DNA of 64,000 nt from Morinoia aosen (GCA_030386875.1 CM059570.1:29875422-29939421), one strand, 5' to 3'; shown: positions 44,622-56,734, counted from the stretch's first letter. Translations and numbers: made by a program. Notes: generated from the letters alone by a model not told the origin.

Positions 44622-44893
44622 CAAAGCTGTCATTATGGCGGTAAAGCTGTCATTACGGCGGTAAAGCTGTCATTACGGCGGTAAAGCTGTCATTACGGCG
44701 GTAAAGCTGTCATTACGGCGGTAAAGCTGTCATTACGGCGGTAAAGCTGTCATTACGGCGGTAAAGCTGTCATTACGGCGGTAAAGCTGTCATTACGGCG
44801 GTAAAGCTGTCATTACGGCGGTAAAGCTGTCATTATGGCGGTAAAGCTGTCATTATGGCGGTAAAGCTGTCATTATGGCGGTAAAGCTGTCAT
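44622..44893. repeat. 20-bp minisatellite, ~13 copies
   Basis: The unit is GTAAAGCTGTCATTACGGCG, with CATTATGGCG variants at both ends. It lies next to, but is unrelated in sequence to, the preceding 20-bp array. Confidence 0.9.
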
Positions 44894-45118
44894 TATAACA
44901 GTGCTATTTGAACGGCTTAAAGATGTAGCGGTGCCATGCTCTGAATGTTTCTGTGGTCACTTTGTCGTCCCTGACGTGTGTTAGTGCCCATTGAAGAGTC
45001 CATTTTTGTTCAACATCAATTGAAGAGTCCATTTTAAATAAATTTTAATTTAAAAGTCATTAGCCAATTAATATCAATTACTGCATAGTTTAAATTTACT
45101 TAAATAAACAGCACACAC

Positions 45119-45198
45119 CTGACGGTATGAAAGCGGTCGCTGTACAGGAGACTCCAGCTATCAGCATGGCGACCACCAGACTGACTTTGTGCCCCGCT
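45119..45198 (-). CDS. SLC22-like transporter, exon 4 (helix 9)
   Basis: The exon follows TGCGCCCAACAG. One base completes the Arg split from exon 3, so the join reads DR-AGHKVSLVVAM, the MFS D-R-x-G-R/H-K loop motif between helices 8 and 9. Helix 9 follows (LIAGVSCTATAFIPS). The exon is 80 bp and ends TCAG|GTGTGT in phase 1. It is the one internal donor of this gene with no minisatellite in the first ~200 bp of the following intron. Confidence 0.88.
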
Positions 45199-45232
45199 CT
45201 GTTGGGCGCAGCACGGTGTTATTGCGGGCCAC

Positions 45233-45603
45233 AGGGCGTCATCAGTGATGCCAAGGCGTCAGCATCAGCGGTGATGCCAAGGCGTCAGCATCAGCGGTGA
45301 TGCAAAGGCGTCAGCATCAGCGGTGATGCAAAGGCGTCAGCATCAGCGGTGATGCAAAGGCGTCAGCATCAGCGGTGATGCAAAGGCGTCAGCATCAGCG
45401 GTGATGCAAAGGCGTCAGCATCAGCGGTGATGCAAAGGCGTCAGCATCAGCGGTGATGCAAAGGCGTCAGCATCAGCGGTGATGCCAAGGCGTCATCATT
45501 AGCGGTGATGCCAAGGCGTCAGCATTAGCGGTGATGCCAAGGCGTCAGCATTAGCGGTGATGCCAAGGCGTCAGCATCAGCGGTGATGCCAAGGTGTCAG
45601 CAT
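45233..45603. repeat. 26-bp minisatellite (~14 copies), ~34 bp upstream of the exon 4 acceptor
   Basis: The unit contains GATGCAAAGGCGTCAGCATC then AGCGGT; GATGCCAAGG and CATTAGCGG variants lie at the two ends. The exon-proximal sequence CACAGGGCGTCATCAGTGAT is a degenerate unit. Confidence 0.9.
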
Positions 45604-45769
45604 AACGGCTTGTAATTGAATACTAACCGAACTTTAATAGAACTTCACCGATTTAAAAAAATATTCGCATAGCAATTAATTAAACTCTAAAAAATTCATC
45701 GAAGTTTTCCAGTTTTTAACCATTTTAAAATTTCTCCCTAGCTAAAGCTGAAAATATTCAACCTAAGCT

Positions 45770-46030
45770 AAACTGGAAATTTTTCAATGTTAAAAGTGAA
45801 AATTTTTCAACCTAAGCTAAAATGAAAATTTTTCAACCTAAGCTAAGTGAAAATTTTTCAACCTAAGCTAAGTGAAAATTTTTCAACCTAAGCTAAGTGA
45901 AAATTTTTCAACCTAAGCTAAAGTGAAAATTTTTCAACCTAAGCTAAAGGGGAAATTTTTCAACCTAAGCTAAAGGGGAAATTTTTGAACCTGGGCTTCA
46001 GCGAAAAATATTTAACCTAAGGCACCAGGG
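45770..46030. repeat. ~24-27-bp tandem repeat, ~10 copies
   Basis: The unit is GTGAAAATTTTTCAACCTAAGCTAA with length variation at the AAGTG/AGTG join. Confidence 0.8.
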
Positions 46031-46139
46031 GAAAAATTCTACATAGCGTCAAACGGAAAAATTATTAAATTATTAAATGCTCCGATTCGGGTAAAATTTT
46101 TCTTCAATAACACAATTTACCCTAACCTCACGGAGATAT

Positions 46140-46790
46140 TGTCTGTAATACAGACAAGAAAATGTAAGCGCAAACAAGCTTAAATTTTCTTGCAAAATTC
46201 ATCAAGGTTGAGCATTCTACAACCACTGTAAATGTCACTGGTATACATCCGGTAACTTCACGCGATCTCTAAAGCCTGACTGATCAATTTCGTCAAATTC
46301 TACAAGAAATTTTCATTTTAACAAAAATAATGGATGTGAAACGTAAGTGTGGACACTTCACCGGGGATTCCAAAGACCGAGTGGTTTGTTTCGTCAAATT
46401 CTAAAATCAAGAACCCATATTTGAAGAATTTAATCCTACAAACGCTGGTGAAGTCCTATCACACCAAGCAGCCCTTATTTGAAGAAATTGTAAGAAATTT
46501 GAATTTAAAATGTTTTTTTTTTTAAAAGTCGCTAATTTTCTTGAAGAGAAACCTCGCTTAAGTTGCGGCTTGTGGCAACACTAACCTCGACAGGTGCCTT
46601 GTGTGTGACAAATGAGATTGAATTGAACCGCGCTGTGAGGAGGTTCTTGGCCTCTTGTGCGTAGCACCTGTCAGGGAGTATGTGTACGCCTTGTCTTTAC
46701 TATTTTAATTTGTGATTGCAATCGCGTTTCTGTTCTTTTTGTTCAGTTATTTATCTTGCATGTTCGCAACCTCTTTTCTATCCGTCTTAA
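46140..46790. other. Intron 3 DNA with relics of the exon 3 donor-flank repeat
   Basis: CCTACAAACGCTGGTGAAGT and CCTATCACACCAAGCAGCCC at 46436-46475 resemble 56885-56945 (CTCTCACATCAAGCAGCC, CCTATAGACGCTGATTAAGT). No exon was found. An open frame at 46712-46912 is mostly the next array. Confidence 0.45.
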
Positions 46791-46794
46791 ACTA

Positions 46795-49512
46795 CGCGGT
46801 CCTTGTGACTCTTAACTTCTTGGTCCTTGTGACTCTTAACTTCTTGGTCCTTGTGACTCTTAACTTCTTGGTCCTTGTGACTCTCAAACTACTTGGTCCT
46901 TGTGACTCTTAACTTCTTGGTCCTTGTGACTCTCAAACTACTTGGTCCTTGTGACTCTCAAACTACTTGGTCCTTGTGACTCTCAAACTACTTGGTCCTT
47001 GTGACTCTCAAACTACTTGGTCCTTGTGACTCTCAAACTACTTGGTCCTTGTGACTCTCAAACTACTTGGTCCTTGTGACTCTTAACTTCTTGGTCCTTG
47101 TGACTCTTAACTTCTTGGTCCTTGTGACTCTCAAACTACTTGGTCCTTGTGACTCTCAAACTACTTGGTCCTTGTGACTCTTAACTTCTTGGTCCTTGTG
47201 ACTCTTAACTTCTTGGTCCTTGTGACTCTCAAACTACTTGGTCCTTGTGACTCTCAAACTACTTGGTCCTTGTGACTCTTAACTTCTTGGTCCTTGTGAC
47301 TCTTAACTTCTTGGTCCTTGTGACTCTTAACTTCTTGGTCCTTGTGACTCTTAACTTCTTGGTCCTTGTGACTCTTAACTTCTTGGTCCTTGTGACTCTT
47401 AACTTCTTGGTCCTTGTGACTCTCAAACTACTTGGTCCTTGTGACTCTCAAACTTCTTGGTCCTTGTGACTCTTAACTACTTGGTCCTTGTGACTCTTAA
47501 CTACTTGGTCCTTGTGACTCTTAACTTCTTGGTCCTTGTGACTCTCAAACTTCTTGGTCCTTGTGACTCTTAACTTCTTGGTCCTTGTGACTCTTAACTT
47601 CTTGGTCCTTGTGACTCTCAAACTTCTTGGTCCTTGTGACTCTTAACTTCTTGGTCCTTGTGACTCTTAACTTCTTGGTCCTTGTGACTCTTAACTTCTT
47701 GGTCCTTGTGACTCTCAAACTACTTGGTCCTTGTGACTCTTAACTTCTTGGTCCTTGTGACTCTTAACTTCTTGGTCCTTGTGACTCTTAACTTCTTGGT
47801 CCTTGTGACTCTCAAACTACTTGGTCCTTGTGACTCTCAAACTACTTGGTCCTTGTGACTCTCAAACTACTTGGTCCTTGTGACTCTCAAACTACTTGGT
47901 CCTTGTGACTCTCAAACTACTTGGTCCTTGTGACTCTCAAACTACTTGGTCCTTGTGACTCTCAAACTACTTGGTCCTTGTGACTCTCAAACTACTTGGT
48001 CCTTGTGACTCTCAAACTACTTGGTCCTTGTGACTCTCAAACTACTTGGTCCTTGTGACTCTCAAACTACTTGGTCCTTGTGACTCTCAAACTACTTGGT
48101 CCTTGTGACTCTCAAACTACTTGGTCCTTGTGACTCTCAAACTTCTTGGTCCTTGTGACTCTTAAACTACTTGGTCCTTGTGACTCTTAAACTACTTGGT
48201 CCTTGTGACTCTTAAACTACTTGGTCCTTGTGACTCTTAAACTACTTGGTCCTTGTGACTCTTAAACTACTTGGTCCTTGTGACTCTTAACTACTTGGTC
48301 CTTGTGACTCTTAACTACTTGGTCCTTGTGACTCTTAACTTCTTGGTCCTTGTGACTCTTAACTTCTTGGTCCTTGTGACTCTTAACTTCTTGGTCCTTG
48401 TGACTCTCAAACTACTTGGTCCTTGTGACTCTTAACTTCTTGGTCCTTGTGACTCTTAACTTCTTGGTCCTTGTGACTCTCAAACTACTTGGTCCTTGTG
48501 ACTCTCAAACTACTTGGTCCTTGTGACTCTCAAACTACTTGGTCCTTGTGACTCTCAAACTACTTGGTCCTTGTGACTCTCAAACTACTTGGTCCTTGTG
48601 ACTCTCAAACTTCTTGGTCCTTGTGACTCTCAAACTACTTGGTCCTTGTGACTCTCAAACTACTTGGTCCTTGTGACTCTCAAACTTCTTGGTCCTTGTG
48701 ACTCTCAAACTTCTTGGTCCTTGTGACTCTCAAACTACTTGGTCCTTGTGACTCTCAAACTACTTGGTCCTTGTGACTCTCAAACTACTTGGTCCTTGTG
48801 ACTCTCAAACTACTTGGTCCTTGTGACTCTCAAACTTCTTGGTCCTTGTGACTCTCAAACTTCTTGGTCCTTGTGACTCTCAAACTTCTTGGTCCTTGTG
48901 ACTCTTAACTTCTTGGTCCTTGTGACTCTTAACTTCTTGGTCCTTGTGACTCTTAACTTCTTGGTCCTTGTGACTCTTAACTTCTTGGTCCTTGTGACTC
49001 TTAACTTCTTGGTCCTTGTGACTCTTAACTTCTTGGTCCTTGTGACTCTTAACTTCTTGGTCCTTGTGACTCTTAACTACTTGGTCCTTGTGACTATTAA
49101 CTACTTGGTCCTTGTGACTCTTAACTATTTGGTCCTTGTGACTCTTAACTTCTTGGTCCTTGTGACTCTTAACTTCTTGGTCCTTGTGACTCTTAACTTC
49201 TTGGTCCTTGTGACTCTTAACTACTTGGTCCTTGTGACTCTTAACTTCTTGGTCCTTGTGACTCTTAACTACTTGGTCCTTGTGACTCTTAACTTCTTGG
49301 TCCTTGTGACTCTTAACTTCTTGGTCCTTGTGACTCTTAACTTCTTGGTCCTTGTGACTCTTAACTTCTTGGTCCTTGTGACTCATAACTACTTGGTCCT
49401 TGTGACTCTTAACTACTTGGTCCTTGTGACTCTCAAACTACTTGGTCCTTGTGACTCTCAAACTACTTGGTCCTTGTGACTCTTAAACTACTTGGTCCTT
49501 GTGACTCTTAAC
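46795..49512. repeat. Minisatellite of two unit types, 24 and 25 bp, ~110 copies
   Basis: Type A is CTTGTGACTCTTAACTTC+TTGGTC (24 bp). Type B is CTTGTGACTCTCAAACTAC+TTGGTC (25 bp). Mixed forms (CTCAAACTTC, CTTAAACTAC, CTTAACTAC) also occur. Runs of A and B alternate irregularly. Frames stay open only through pure A runs (for example 48889-49440), since each B unit shifts the frame. Confidence 0.95.
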
Positions 49513-49514
49513 AC

Positions 49515-50400
49515 TTTAACCGCAACTACTAAATATTAAGTTCAACACCAAACTCAAATTAAAAGTCAACTGCAGCGCGCAATGTTGAAAATAGCAAACA
49601 TGAACTGGATCGTGCCTTCATTTAGCTTTGATTAAGTATTTATGGAAATTGTGTTTGTGACTACTGGTCGGTCTGCAGCGTTGTGAAAATTACCTCCGTG
49701 TACCACCGGTGGGTCACGCTGCGGTCAAAGTGTTAAACTATTTTCACTATCATACTACCCGTGGCTCTACGGTGCCCTCTTGAAATCATAAGTGGTTTAG
49801 GCACTATTCCAAGGTGAGCCGGTGGTCATATGAGATTTCCTATATACGCGAAACGTGAAAAGGTTCTAGTTTTCTGTTGTGGCTTTTTGTTCTCCCTCAG
49901 AATCCTTTGGCGAGCGAGATCTGGATGGGATGCTCCTTTAAGAGGCCACTTTTTTGGGTTTACCAAACCTAAATTCTCTTCTCCAGCGTGTGTTTCATCT
50001 CCAAATTTAATTTCTTCGATTCTGGGTATGCCTAGGTTCGTATGTGAATACAAATGAAACTTTCTAATAATGAAGTCAAAGTGTTATATGATCTGACGCG
50101 GTGGTACCTCATTTAAATCACTAATTCATTCCTCCTTATTAAATTGAAGTTCTGTGTTGGGCTGGGAGGTGCCGGAACTATAATGGCCTCCAGTTCTTGT
50201 TAAACGTCATGACGTAACAAGATACGCCGTAAAACTCGTTAGGTCTCCTGCCACTATGAAGACCATTTAATTCTGTGAATTCTCCCAAGTGAGAAGTTTA
50301 ACGTCGACAATTTTGTCGTGTTTTAAAAGTTTGAATTATTAAAAGTTCGAGTTCTTCTGTGCGTTATTTCCTGTGTTCCGGTTAAAAAACCCTACAAAAT
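49515..50400. other. Intron 3 DNA, nothing recognised
   Basis: AT-rich, with overlapping open frames of 75 codons on both strands at 49826-50057 that show no known motif. Confidence 0.35.
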
Positions 50401-50401
50401 A

Positions 50402-50483
50402 AACCCTACAGACGCTGATTAAGTCCTCTCACCTGTCAAACTCGAGAAGAATTGAACCCTACAGATGCTGATTAAGTCCTCTC
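50402..50483 (-). repeat. Second-hand copies of the exon 3 end and donor
   Basis: On the minus strand the segment around 50415-50450 reads CTCGAGTTTGACAG|GTGAGA followed by GGACTTAATCAGCGTCTGTA. The real junction at 56950 reads CTCGTGTTCGACAG|GTGAAA followed by GGACTTAATCAGCGTCTATA. A further partial copy (CAGATGCTGATTAAGTCCTC) follows at 50462. This is a decoy donor 6.5 kb into the same intron. Confidence 0.75.
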
Positions 50484-50507
50484 TATAGACCGACCGGGGT
50501 TAAAATT

Positions 50508-50704
50508 TTGGCCGGGGCCGGGGCCGGGGCCGGGGTCAAAAAATTTGTCATGGCCGGGGCCGGGGTTATCGAATTTACCATGGCCGGGGCCGGGGTTATC
50601 GAATTTACCATGGCCGGGGCCGGGGCCGGGGTTATCGAATTTACCATGGCCGGGGCCGGGGCCGGGGTTATCGAATTTACCATGGCCGGGGCCGGGGCCG
50701 GGGT
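50508..50704 (+). repeat. GGGGCC-rich left subterminal repeats of the hAT element
   Basis: GGCCGGGGCCGGGGCCGGGG tracts alternate with TTATCGAATTTACCATGG in about five ~32-38-bp units. Runs of four Gs spaced by CC could form G-quadruplexes. Confidence 0.8.
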
Positions 50705-50876
50705 TCAGACCGTGTCAGGACGTGTCACGTCGACGTAATGCAAAACGCCGGTTAGTGGCTCAATGCATGTTGCGGTTGGGTGCTTAATTATGTCAAATCA
50801 CTAAAGTTTTGTAGACTTGCGGTTGCTGTGTTTGTTGAATTAATTAATACAGAAGCAGTTTTAGTAATTAAATATA

Positions 50877-51627
50877 CCGTGTGTTCCACAAAAATGGCCA
50901 CGACTTTTTAATTGATTCTATCTCCGCTTTAGATTGACATATTTTAATTGTCTTTTTTCACAATGTGGTATGTTTTGTTTCCTTTTCGAATAATTTGAGT
51001 TTTTGAAAATCGTTTAATAAGCATTTTCCAGAGATCGATTTGCTGAAAGAGGCAGAAAAATTAATTGTTCAACGGAAAAGTTTCAAAAACAACTATTGTT
51101 CTTCTTCTTTATTTCTCTATACCTACTGTAAAGGAACGCAATTTCAAAACATCACCTCCATCATTAATAGTTCTTCGACAACGAATTGAAGAAGTGTTTC
51201 AAGAACTAAAGGAAAAGAGTGAAATAATCCGAAAACTCTTCGTTCAGTGGTGGCTAGAAGTAGTACTTGCTTTGAGAGAAATGGAGGGTATGTCGAAGAA
51301 TACTCAGTTACTTTAGTTATCTAAACAATATTTAAGGTAATGTTTTGTTGCACTTTTAAATTTTTGTTTGTTCGTTGATTTGGAAAGTACAAAATAAGGA
51401 AGAATATCAACATTATTTTAAACGCTTTTCCTTTGAACAATTAATTTTTCTACCCCTGTCAGTAAATCCAGCAATGTAAAGTGGTTATTAAACGATTTTC
51501 AAAAACAGATTATTCTAAAAGAAAATAAAATTTACTACATTGTGAAAAAAGACAACTAAAAAATGTTAATTTAACACGGAAATATAATCAATTAAAAAGT
51601 CTGGGACATTTTTGTGGGACACCAGGC
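50877..51627 (+). mobile_element. Deleted mariner-like element with ~150-bp inverted repeats
   Basis: The left end is CCGTGTGTTCCACAAAAATG and the right end, inward, CTGGTGTCCCACAAAAATG. Similarity continues for ~150 bp (CGACTTTTTAATTGATT, GTCTTTTTTCACAATGTRGT, TTTTGAAAATCGTTTAATAA in both arms). ATA flanks both ends. The interior keeps a frame at 51065-51316 reading LRQRIEEVFQELKEKSEIIR, like the C-terminal end of mariner-type transposases. No catalytic core remains. Confidence 0.65.
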
Positions 51628-51633
51628 ATAATG

Positions 51634-52720
51634 ACTAAAATCAGTGCATCAGCAGTATGGGATTACTTTTATATGTCGGTGAAGAGTGTAGGAATTGCAG
51701 TGTGCACCATTTGTGAAGCAAATATACGATAAGGAACGGCTTTTGCATCTCAGAAAACTTTTTCAACTAAATCTTCATGGGGCCATCTAAAATCAACACA
51801 AAATGATCAATTCCTGGAAGCTAAAGAAAAACCAAACAAAGATTAAGATTATAAGTTAGTTTAAGCCTCCCTAACCGCTAAAAAAATAGAGCGCATCGAA
51901 GAGAGGAAGGAGCAAGGCACCATTTAGTATGGAGATAAGAAAATGAGGAATCTATGCAGAAAGGGCATAGAAACAGTAAGATGGGAAAGAAGTTCATGAA
52001 ATAAGATAAAAGTTGAAGAAGAAAGTGAGAGGTGCTGAAAAACAGGACAGCAGTGAACCGAAAAAAGGTGGTCCTTAACATAACAAAAATAACTTTTATT
52101 TGAACAAAAAGGAAGGCCTACCTAACTCTCAGCTCGGGCCCTCACATTTTTCCCCTGGGAGCGCTAATTCCCATAGATACAATAGTTGTATCCCCCTGAG
52201 GGGAAACCAAACAAAGAAAGAGAATTGAAAAATAAAAACAAAATGAAGAAGAAAAACTAAATGTCGAAGTATTGAAAGCAAAGCCAGTTTAGTTTGCAGC
52301 AGTGGCAAAACAGCCGATAGTAGCACGCTGTCTTCGTCTACTGGCAAACAGCAAAAGAAACATTTACTCAATCCAAAAACTGGGTGCCTAATAATACTGA
52401 CCAAATACATGGAGAGAAATTGTTAATTTACTGGATTTGTGACGCGCTCAGTCCTTATCACCCTGGGGAAAAGGAAACTTTTTGAACTTTATAGAGTTTT
52501 TGAATAATTCCATCAGAGAAGGTAATTAGGACGAGACTAATTCCAAACCTCAGTATCCAAATTCAGTGTGCCATTTCAGAGGAAATACAGAAGCAAGTAA
52601 ACGAAAATAGCGTCTTCTCATGAGCTACTGATGTTTCGATCTTTCAAGTCGAGATTCTTTCATGTCAATAACTGCGCCCTGGATTATAATTACACTGGAT
52701 GGTAGTATACACACTGCTTT
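51634..52720 (+). pseudogene. hAT transposase remnant with BED zinc finger
   Basis: At 51634-51845 the plus strand reads SAVWDYFYMSVKSVGIAVCT, ICEANIR-stop, then STKSSWGHLKSTQNDQFLEA. This is the BED-finger pattern with CxxC and an H-x(4)-H-like end; the second H is Q here. After the SINE insertion, FDLSSRDSFMSITAPWI near 52635-52690 resembles the TDIWSSRxxxSFMSxTAHWI block of hAT transposases. Stops and frameshifts are present, and the C-terminal dimerisation region was not found. Confidence 0.65.
51842..52203 (-). mobile_element. SINE-like element, copy 16, 13-bp target duplication, inside the hAT transposase
   Basis: A full-length 362-bp copy between AAACCAAACAAAG repeats at 51829-51841 and 52204-52216. 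It splits the hAT transposase remnant, so it is younger than the hAT insertion. Confidence 0.85.
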
Positions 52721-52867
52721 TTTTCACTTAGTGACTCCATGTTCTTCAGGATTGCGATGAAGTCGTAAATCTCTCGAATTACCATTTTAAGTTTGATTAA
52801 AATACACGTGAATTTTGCACGTACGGTTTGCCGAGCACACAACACCTTTTTCACTCCAAATAAATCC

Positions 52868-53075
52868 AAGTCAAGGTAAATTTAATCCAAGTCAAGTTCA
52901 ATTTAATTCAAGTCAAGTTCAAATTAATCCAAGTCAAGTTCAAATCAATCCAAGTCAAGTTCAAACCAAGTCAAGTTCAATTTAATCCAAGTCAAGTTCA
53001 ATTTAATTCAAGTCAAGTTCAAATTAATCCAAGTCAAGTTCAAATTAATCCAAGTCAAGTTCAAATTAATCCAAC
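52868..53075 (+). repeat. 21-bp array, left arm, ~10 copies
   Basis: Unit AATCCAAGTCAAGTTCAAAT+T with one shortened copy. It is the exact reverse complement of the unit in the right arm. Confidence 0.9.
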
Positions 53076-54529
53076 CCTCAGTTGAGTTAAAAATTGACAT
53101 ACTAACACGTTAATTTGAGCGGTTTTTGTGAACATGTCTCTATTGGAGGTAAATATGTATATATTGCATGTGATGAGCGAGACAATCGTTTTTTCTTTAC
53201 GCAAGGAATACATAAAATTTCCGCCAGTGTTGCAATCTATGGAAAGACGAGCTCTCGTAAATGTGCTAGGTATATATTATCAGGAGGTAGCGTGTGATTC
53301 AGATTTTTGACCGGCGTAAAAGTTGCAAGTCAGTTAAAAAAAACTTAGCATTATACTACTCATTAATGTTGCTTTGAAATTCTACATTGATGGCAGTGTT
53401 CAAACATCCAAATATTTATGTTCAAAAGGTAATTTTATGTTACACTTACACATAGTAGTTTCGAAGATTTATTTACTCATAGATCTTACATCGATCCTGA
53501 AATTCCACTTCATCATATATACATGAAATCATATACATACAAATACAAAAGATTGCTACCGGACGATACGCAGAATTAATCTTTAAAAGAAATAGACAAA
53601 TGGGATTCACTGAGTACTAATGTACTATTCCGTAATCCGTGTGAGTCGATGTGACGAAATGTACATAGAATCCTCTTACAATATACAATAATAATACAAG
53701 TAACAATGATTCGTATTCAATGCGTATTTTATATGTATGTGTATATAATTCAATATATAATATAATATCAAGACTCAAATAACTTTTATGATAGTCATTT
53801 AATGAATATTGTCACCCATATCAAGATATATTGAATATATTCACGAGCATATATTGAATTGTATACACATACATATAAAATACGCATTGAGTCAGAAACA
53901 TTGTAACTTGTATTATTATAGTCAGAGCATCCTACATTTCTTCACATTTGTGTAGTACTCATATAAACTGTAATCAAACGGAATCGTACATTAGTACTCT
54001 GTGAATCTCATTTGTATATTACTTTTAAAGATTAAATCTACGTATCGTCCGGTGGTAATATTTTGAATTTGCATGTATATGATTTCATATATATGTGATC
54101 AAGTGAAATTTCACGCATATAAATATTTATGAGTGTAAATAAATCCCCGAAACTACTACGTGTATGTTAAAAATAAAATTACCTTTAGAACATAAATATT
54201 TGAATGTTTGAACACTGCCATCAATGTTGAATTTTAAAGCAACATTAATGAGTAGTATAATGCTAAGTTTTTATAATTGACTCGCTTCTTTTACGCCGGT
54301 CAAAGATTTGAATCACACTCAGCCTCCTGATGCTGGACGCTTGGCAGATTTAGCACATTTTACGACAGCTTGTTTTATAGAGATTGCAACACTGGCGGAA
54401 ATTTTATGTATTCCTTGCTTAAAGGAAAACGAGTGTCTCGCTCACCACATCCAATAGATACATATTTAACACAAAACCGCTCAAATTAACGTGTAATTAT
54501 GTCAATTTTCATCAAAACTTGGGGTTAGA

Positions 54530-56672
54530 TCAATTTAAATTTGACTTGGATTGGTTTGAACTCGACTTGGATTGGTTTGAACTCGACTTGGATTGGTTTG
54601 AACTCGACTTGGATTGGTTTGAACTCGACTTGGATTGATTTGAACTCGACTTGGATTGATTTGAACTCGACTTGGATTGATTTGAACTCGACTTGGATTG
54701 ATTTGAACTCGACTTGGATTGATTTGAACTCGACTTGGATTGATTTGAACTCGACTTGGATTGATTTGAACTCGACTTGGATTGATTTGAACTCGACTTG
54801 GATTGATTTGAACTCGACTTGGATTGATTTGAACTCGACTTGGATTGATTTGAACTCGACTTGGATTGATTTGAACTCGACTTGGATTGATTTGAACTCG
54901 ACTTGGATTGATTTGAACTCGACTTGGATTGATTTGAACTCGACTTGGATTGATTTGAACTCGACTTGGATTGATTTGAACTCGACTTGGATTGATTTGA
55001 ACTCGACTTGGATTGATTTGAACTCGACTTGGATTGATTTGAACTCGACTTGGATTGATTTGAACTCGACTTGGATTGATTTGAACTCGACTTGGATTGA
55101 TTTGAACTCGACTTGGATTGATTTGAACTCGACTTGGATTGATTTGAACTCGACTTGGATTGATTTGAACTCGACTTGGATTGATTTGAACTCGACTTGG
55201 ATTGATTTGAACTCGACTTGGATTGATTTGAACTCGACTTGGATTGATTTGAACTCGACTTGGATTGATTTGAACTCGACTTGGATTGATTTGAACTCGA
55301 CTTGGATTGATTTGAACTCGACTTGGATTGATTTGAACTCGACTTGGATTGATTTGAACTCGACTTGGATTGATTTGAACTCGACTTGGATTGATTTGAA
55401 CTCGACTTGGATTGATTTGAACTCGACTTGGATTGATTTGAACTTGACTTGGATTGATTTGAACTTGACTTGGATTGATTTGAACTTGACTTGGATTGAT
55501 TTGAACTTGACTTGGATTGATTTGAACTTGACTTGGATTGATTTGAACTTGACTTGGATTGATTTGAACTTGACTTGGATTGATTTGAACTTGACTTGGA
55601 TTGATTTGAACTTGACTTGGATTGATTTGAACTTGACTTGGATTGATTTGAACTTGACTTGGATTGATTTGAACTTGACTTGGATTGATTTGAACTTGAC
55701 TTGGATTGATTTGAACTTGACTTGGATTGATTTGAACTTGACTTGGATTGATTTGAACTTGACTTGGATTGATTTGAACTTGACTTGGATTGATTTGAAC
55801 TTGACTTGGATTGATTTGATCTTGACTTGGATTGATTTGATCTTGACTTGGATTGATTTGATCTTGACTTGGATTGATTTGATCTTGACTTGGATTGATT
55901 TGATCTTGACTTGGATTGATTTGATCTTGACTTGGATTGATTTGAACTTGACTTGGATTGATTTGAACTTGACTTGGATTGATTTGAACTTGACTTGGAT
56001 TGATTTGAACTTGACTTGGATTGATTTGAACTTGACTTGGATTAATTTGAACTTGACTTGGATTAATTTGAACTTGACTTGGATTAATTTGAACTTGACT
56101 TGGATTAATTTGAACTTGACTTGGATTAATTTGAACTTGACTTGGATTAATTTGAACTTGACTTGGATTAATTTGAACTTGACTTGGATTAATTTGAACT
56201 TGACTTGGATTAATTTGAACTTGACTTGGATTAATTTGAACTTGACTTGGATTAATTTGAACTTGACTTGGATTAATTTGAACTTGACTTGGATTAATTT
56301 GAACTTGACTTGGATTAATTTGAACTTGACTTGGATTAATTTGAACTTGACTTGGATTAAATTGAACTTGACTTGGATTAATTTGAACTTGACTTGGATT
56401 AATTTGAACTTGACTTGGATTAATTTGAACTTGACTTGGATTAATTTGAACTTGACTTGGATTAATTTGAACTTGACTTGGATTAATTTGAACTTGACTT
56501 GGATTAATTTGAACTTGACTTGGATTAATTTGAACTTGACTTGGATTAATTTGAACTTGACTTGGATTAATTTGAACTTGACTTGGATTAATTTGATCTT
56601 GACTTGGATTAATTTGAACTTGACTTGAATTAATTTGAACTTGACTTGAATTAATTTGAACTTGACTTGGAT
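54530..56672 (-). repeat. 21-bp array, right arm, ~102 copies in ordered blocks
   Basis: From the centre outward on the plus strand: GGATTGGTTTGAACTCGACT (~4), GGATTGATTTGAACTCGACT (~38), GGATTGATTTGAACTTGACT (~17), GGATTGATTTGATCTTGACT (6), GATTGATTTGAACTTG again (5), GGATTAATTTGAACTTGACT (~30). The outermost block matches the left arm. The period of 21 leaves frames of ~700 codons open on both strands; these are not genes. Confidence 0.95.
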
Positions 56673-56734
56673 TAATTTGATGTAAAAAAGGTGTAGTAAA
56701 ATACTAAAAACCCCGGCCAAAACCCCGGTTTAGG

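Larger units (their letters stand above)
52842..56694. mobile_element. Foldback-type palindromic element with tandem-repeat arms
   Basis: The ends are ACACCTTTTT at the left and, inward from the right, ACACCTTTTTTACATC. Each arm has a 21-bp array followed inward by ~750 bp of matching unique sequence in inverted order. Examples are TTAATTTGAGCGGTTTTTGTG (left, ~53112) and CACAAAACCGCTCAAATTAA (right, ~54470), and GCGTATTTTATATGTATGTG with its complement flanking a centre near 53805. The left array has ~10 units, the right ~102. No transposase is present. The structure resembles foldback elements, though the family is unassigned. Confidence 0.75.

Noticed and set aside
49826-50057. Overlapping 75-codon frames on both strands as a small gene
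   Set aside because: Neither strand shows a motif, start context or splice evidence; mirror-image open frames are common by chance at this length.
50508-50704. A disease-type GGGGCC expansion in a host gene
   Set aside because: The tracts are short, interrupted by AT spacers, and symmetrical at both ends of a transposon, so they belong to the element.
54525-56720. Lys/Gln-rich 731-codon minus frame and Trp-rich 695-codon plus frame
   Set aside because: Both come from the same 21-bp non-coding repeat in the arm of a palindromic element; opposite-strand frames are equally open.
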